Assembly (NCBI GenBank): GCA_047634655.1
Contig: JBLIHY010000010.1
Coordinates: forward strand, 1-35,756
DNA length: 35,756 nucleotides
Direction of reading: 5' to 3'
Source: CANLBN01 sp047634655
Lineage (GTDB): Bacteria; Pseudomonadota; Gammaproteobacteria; Pseudomonadales; Cellvibrionaceae
Shown one piece after another: positions 32,734 to 35,756 of this stretch. Both the position numbers and the translations under genes were made by a program. The notes beneath the pieces are model-generated. The model saw nothing but the letters and a program-made list of their open reading frames with translations. It was not told where the DNA came from and made no database searches. Position 1 is the first letter of the stretch; each line of letters starts with the position of its first letter.

Positions 32734-33360
32734 ATGCCAAAACCTACCACCGATTTACCCGAAACTGAAGTCAAGCCGGATCCCATATCCGAGAAGCGCA
32801 CGCGCAGGACATTACCAAGCTCGTGACTATTGAGCGGGGTGTCTACCTCTCGCGGTGCGTCGTGATGGATGCTGTCAAAGAAAGAAAATAGTGCATTGGC
32901 CACCCAATTATTCCAGGAAGCCAGTGGACGTTATAGTATCGAGCCAAGCCAGTTAACGGTACATCAAGACCGGGGGGCCCCCATGACCGCGCACGGCTAT
33001 CTCGATCTGCTGGGAGAGTTGGCGATCACCGCAAGCCATAGCCGACCCCGTGTCAGTAACGATAATCCGATGAGTGAAGCTCAGTTTAAAACACCGAAAT
33101 ACCAGCCGAATTACCCGCGGCGATTTGACGGCTATGGGCACGCCCACACGTGGTGCGAAGACTATGTGCAGTGGTACAACCACGAACCCCACCACAGTGC
33201 CTTGGCGGGCTTCACTCCCTCTCAGGTTTTTACCGGAGAACACACCCGCATTGGCGCTGAACGCCAAACAGCTCTTAACGAAGCTTACTGTCTAAACTCG
33301 CAGCGATTTATCAATAGTGGCAATGCCACCGGAAAATGTCTACATCAACCCCATTGTTGA
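32734..33360 (+). pseudogene. IS3-family element remnant: orfA start fused to orfB 3' part
   Basis: An orfA-like start (MPKPTTDLPETEVKPDPISE, then KRTRRT) with a good ribosome binding site (AGGAGA) at 32723-32728 runs to a stop at 32824-32826. The orfB remnant follows in another frame. VYLSRCVV near 32841-32865 shifts into WMLSKKENSALATQLFQEAS, then VHQDRGAPMTAHGYLDLL, SHSRPRVSNDNPMSEAQFK and WYNHEPHHSALAGFTPSQVF. This carries the second Asp and the Glu of the integrase core. The middle of both frames has been deleted, so the element is inactive. Confidence 0.85.
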
Positions 33361-33694
33361 CCTCACTGAGGGGAACGAAACAACGGCGGTTAATTTTCCA
33401 ACCTTGACGAGGGCAAAAGCAATCTAACTTTTAATGGACTGGTATAAAGTAGCTTGACACGTTCCGAAGCGCTTATTGACGATTTTAATAGCGCTAAATT
33501 TGCATAATTTTATATGAAATAGCATATTTATTGCATTAAAGGAGCGATTTTGACAGCAAACAGTGAGGTTTTTTAATATTTTTTGCACTGCTGTCCAGTT
33601 TAAAAATTAGAGGAGGCTGAAGAAGTCCGAACACCTTGATGTGCGGACAAATAGCATTTGTCGAGACAGCAATTTGACCACACAGGATTCGGGT
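33361..33694. other. Gene-free stretch between IS3 and IS4 remnants
   Basis: These 334 bases contain the probable right end of the IS3 element (CCAACCTTGACGAGGGC, about 33398-33414), which mirrors the left end in part, and AT-rich sequence. I see no gene. Confidence 0.5.
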
Positions 33695-34456
33695 ATGAAA
33701 CATCGTAACGCTGCTTTTCATCAGCTGCTAAAATCTTTACCGCGCCAACGGTTTCAGGCCATGGTCGATCACCACAAAGGCGACCACAGAACCCGACTAT
33801 TAAGCTGCTGGGATAAGCTCATTGCCATGCTGTTTTGTCAGCTATCCGGTAGACAGTCTCTACGAGATCTTGAAGATGGCTTTACCAGTAAGAAAGCCCA
33901 CCATTATCATCTAGGAACGCACACCATAAACAGCCTGTTGCGATTTTTCAGGAAACGTTCTTTTATCTATTGGAGAAAGTACGTTCACAGCTTCTAGGCA
34001 AGGTGGCCGCTGATATGGTGAGATTGATTCCACCACGATTGATTTGAATTTGAATGGGCCAAGTTTCGTTCGACCAAAGCGGGGATTAACTTGCATACCG
34101 TGTATGACCCGAATGCGGAAGTTCCCGTGTATTTTGAGATGACACACGCTAAGGTCAATGATCGTAAAACCTTGGCAACTTTGCCCGTACTGTCTAGTGT
34201 GATTTACGTTGTAGACCAGGCCTACAATGACTATGGCTGGTATTACACACTCGACCAGATGGGCTCGACCTTTGTCGGCAGAATGAAGACTAACGCCCGT
34301 TATGAAGCTCCATGTGAGGTGGAAATATATTGTGATAAACAAGGAATAGATTTTTTGAAGAAAGAGCTATTTAAACTAGAAAATTTTGGTGATCACTTCC
34401 ACCTTATGAGCCCTTCATGGGGAAGAGATGATTTAAGTAAAAAAATATTCCGGTAA
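33695..34456 (+). pseudogene. IS4-family transposase, frameshifted
   Basis: The first frame begins MKHRNAAFHQLLKSLPRQRF and reads KLIAMLFCQLSGRQSLRDLE, the N-terminal DUF4372-like region of IS4-type transposases, then stops at 33997. A second frame then reads FYLLEKVRSQLLGKVAADMV with further breaks. The frame from 34091 restores the core (HTVYDPNAEVPVYFEMTHAK, VIYVVDQAYNDYGWYYTL, GSTFVGRMKTNARYE). Several frameshifts and loss of the C-terminal part make it inactive. Confidence 0.87.
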
Positions 34457-34662
34457 AAATAGTTTAATCATCTAAAAATAACTTTAATAGACGACATTGG
34501 GGATAAATCTTGACTTAACCCCATTGGTTTTGTTGAAGCATGCTAGTGGCTTCGTTTGTTAACAATACTCATACGCTGACTCCATTGGTTCAGCTTGCAC
34601 CAGCTTCCCGATTTTTGATACCAAACCCAGAAGACGGGCGCCACGGCATAAGGTCCAAAACG
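34457..34662. other. Region between IS4 remnant and hmp
   Basis: The 206 bases include the probable IS4 right end and the hmp 3' flank. Directly after the hmp stop there is an imperfect copy of the last ~20 bases of the gene (minus strand AAGTTTTTGGCCCTAGGGCG followed by AACGTTTTGGACCTTATGCC). Confidence 0.5.
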
Positions 34663-35756
34663 TTACGCCCTAGGGCCAAAAACTTCATAGTGGAGATGGT
34701 CGTCCGCAAAGCCTGACTGAAGCAACATTTGCTTTAATCCAGACATGAATGGTGTTGGACCACAAAGATATACTTCCGAATTTTCGCCGTGAAAATTCAA
34801 TTCATTCATCCAGTGCGTGAGGATTTCCTGGTTTAGACGACCACGATGGTCCCCAACATCCGCCTCTTCAACACAGAGTTTATAGTGATAATCGAACTTG
34901 GATCTGAGATTTAGCAGCTCATTGTGAAAAACTCTATCGGAACTCCCGTTTACACACTGTATAAACAATATGTCGCTGGGGTCGATTGATTTCTCTGCAG
35001 CTTCGTGCAACATGCACATCAAAGGTGTGGCACCTACACCTCCAGCAATGAAAATTTTTCTCCTTGGTGAACCTGACAGAGTAAATACGCCTGTTGGAGA
35101 CTGCACATATACCGAATCCCCTTTAACACAATCATGTAAAAAATTTGACGCCAGTCCCTGCGGCTCTGCTTTTACTGTGATGCGAAATCCCCACCTCTTG
35201 GACAAGGAATACTGGCGCATTTGAATATAATTGCTATCCTCAATATCCGCTTTGATTGTGATGCGAAATGCCCATTTCTTGGACAGGGAATATTGGCGAA
35301 TTTGAGTATACTTGCTCCCCTCAGTATTGACTTTGACTCCGATGTACTGACCAGCTGAAAAGCTCGGAACAGACGATCCGTCACGAGGTAAAAGGTAAAA
35401 GGATTTTATTAAGGGAGTTTCTCTTTCAATATGATGTATTTTAAACTTTTTAAAGCCAACCCATCCATGCTGGCGTTCTGCATTGGCTTTACGAACAGAC
35501 GATTCTGTGGAGATAAATATATTCGCAAGAAGGTTGTAAGCCTCTGCCCAAGCAATGATAGCCGGATGATTATTAGAAAGATCCAATACATCAGCAATCG
35601 CCTCAAGTAGAGTTTCACCGACTATTGGGTAGTGGTGTTGCTCAACACCAACACTCACGTGCTTGTGGGCAATACGTTTAACCACAGGTAATAGGGACTC
35701 TAGCTTGTCAATATTTTTTGCATATGCCACTACCGCGTCACCAAGAGCTTTTGACT
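34663..35756 (-). CDS. hmp: Flavohemoglobin (nitric oxide dioxygenase), N-terminus outside window, with internal duplication
   Basis: The minus-strand frame is open through the right edge (SKALGDAVVAYAKNIDKLES), so the GTG at 35730 is not the real start and roughly 60 N-terminal globin residues are missing. The globin part has HKHVSVGVEQHHYPIVGE with the proximal heme histidine. The FAD domain has RQYSLS, the NAD domain has GGVGATPLMCML, and the C-terminus has VYLCGPTPFMSGLKQML and YEVFGPRA. The enzyme converts nitric oxide to nitrate using NAD(P)H. The FAD-binding segment (residues 137-163 from GTG 35730) is duplicated at 164-190, giving two RQYSLSK motifs, which probably disturbs the domain. 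The gene is otherwise open. Confidence 0.9.
   Translation of the reverse strand, partial: SKALGDAVVAYAKNIDKLESLLPVVKRIAHKHVSVGVEQHHYPIVGETLLEAIADVLDLSNNHPAIIAWAEAYNLLANIFISTESSVRKANAERQHGWVGFKKFKIHHIERETPLIKSFYLLPRDGSSVPSFSAGQYIGVKVNTEGSKYTQIRQYSLSKKWAFRITIKADIEDSNYIQMRQYSLSKRWGFRITVKAEPQGLASNFLHDCVKGDSVYVQSPTGVFTLSGSPRRKIFIAGGVGATPLMCMLHEAAEKSIDPSDILFIQCVNGSSDRVFHNELLNLRSKFDYHYKLCVEEADVGDHRGRLNQEILTHWMNELNFHGENSEVYLCGPTPFMSGLKQMLLQSGFADDHLHYEVFGPRA
35161..35322 (-). repeat. 81-base tandem duplication inside hmp
   Basis: Copy A (35242-35322) and copy B (35161-35241) encode EGSKYTQIRQYSLSKKWAFR... and EDSNYIQMRQYSLSKRWGFR..., about 18 of 27 residues identical. Differences between the copies show the duplication is not recent. 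Confidence 0.85.

Noticed and set aside
32721..32903. Minus-strand 60-codon frame
   Set aside because: It lies antisense to the orfA/orfB parts of the IS3 remnant and has no features of its own.
1..35756. CRISPR array, rRNA or tRNA genes
   Set aside because: No regularly spaced identical repeats, rRNA-like sequence or tRNA cloverleaf with proper loops was seen on either strand.

Overview
The window reads as gammaproteobacterial chromosome. The evidence is a yceD-rpmF-fabD-fabG-acpP-fabF-pabC-mltG-tmk block, a separate maf (yceF-type) gene next to it, and a Na+-pumping oxaloacetate decarboxylase operon (oadGAB). Abundant decayed insertion sequences, inactivated genes and long spacers inside a normally compact operon suggest a genome in decay or rearrangement, for example a host-associated or recently bottlenecked marine lineage. 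The taxonomic placement is inference.

Region 1 (1-9879, all minus strand) is part of a phage-tail-like contractile injection system (eCIS; Afp/PVC/MAC type). In transcription order it holds a 955-residue exported protein with a caspase-like protease domain and a C-terminal NlpC/P60-like cysteine peptidase domain, a 184-residue membrane-anchored protein, a Pvc16-like tube terminator fused to a carboxypeptidase-regulatory-like domain, one sheath protein, one tube protein, a roughly 516-residue repeat protein in the slot of Afp6/Pvc6, a LysM-containing Afp7/Pvc7-like protein, and a VgrG-like spike that runs off the left edge. The remaining baseplate, fibre and ATPase genes would be expected further left. 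The caspase plus NlpC/P60 protein beside a single-sheath, single-tube injection system is the most unusual arrangement in the window. It could be a cargo toxin or a cell-death or lysis executor coupled to the particle.

Region 2 (10225-13875) starts with a divergent polytopic membrane protein and a cloverleaf-like inverted-repeat element. A pile of mobile DNA follows: a 3' fragment of an IS3-family transposase, a broken IS30-family element, and a nearly intact second IS30-family element. The last one sits at the end of a truncated, frameshifted TonB-dependent receptor.

Region 3 (13983-26579) is housekeeping: oadBAG, tmk, mltG, pabC, fabF, acpP, fabG, fabD, rpmF, yceD on the minus strand and maf on the plus strand. 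plsX (and fabH) are absent from their usual place between rpmF and fabD, where a strong AT-rich hairpin is found. acpP is flanked by unusually long spacers.

Region 4 (26705-30259) is a redox and copper-related set on the minus strand: a membrane-anchored diheme cytochrome c, a cytochrome c' with a Met/Gly-rich repeat insert, an apparent CopA-type multicopper oxidase remnant, a DUF411 protein, a DUF2946-like protein and a TIGR03643/DUF2805 protein. Region 5 (30260-32279) holds a TetR-family regulator with four copies of an operator-like palindrome, then a structured intergenic stretch and a ChrR-like double cupin protein. Region 6 (32734-34456) contains two more decayed transposase genes (IS3-like and IS4-like). 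The window ends inside a flavohemoglobin gene (hmp) whose FAD-binding domain carries a 27-residue tandem duplication.
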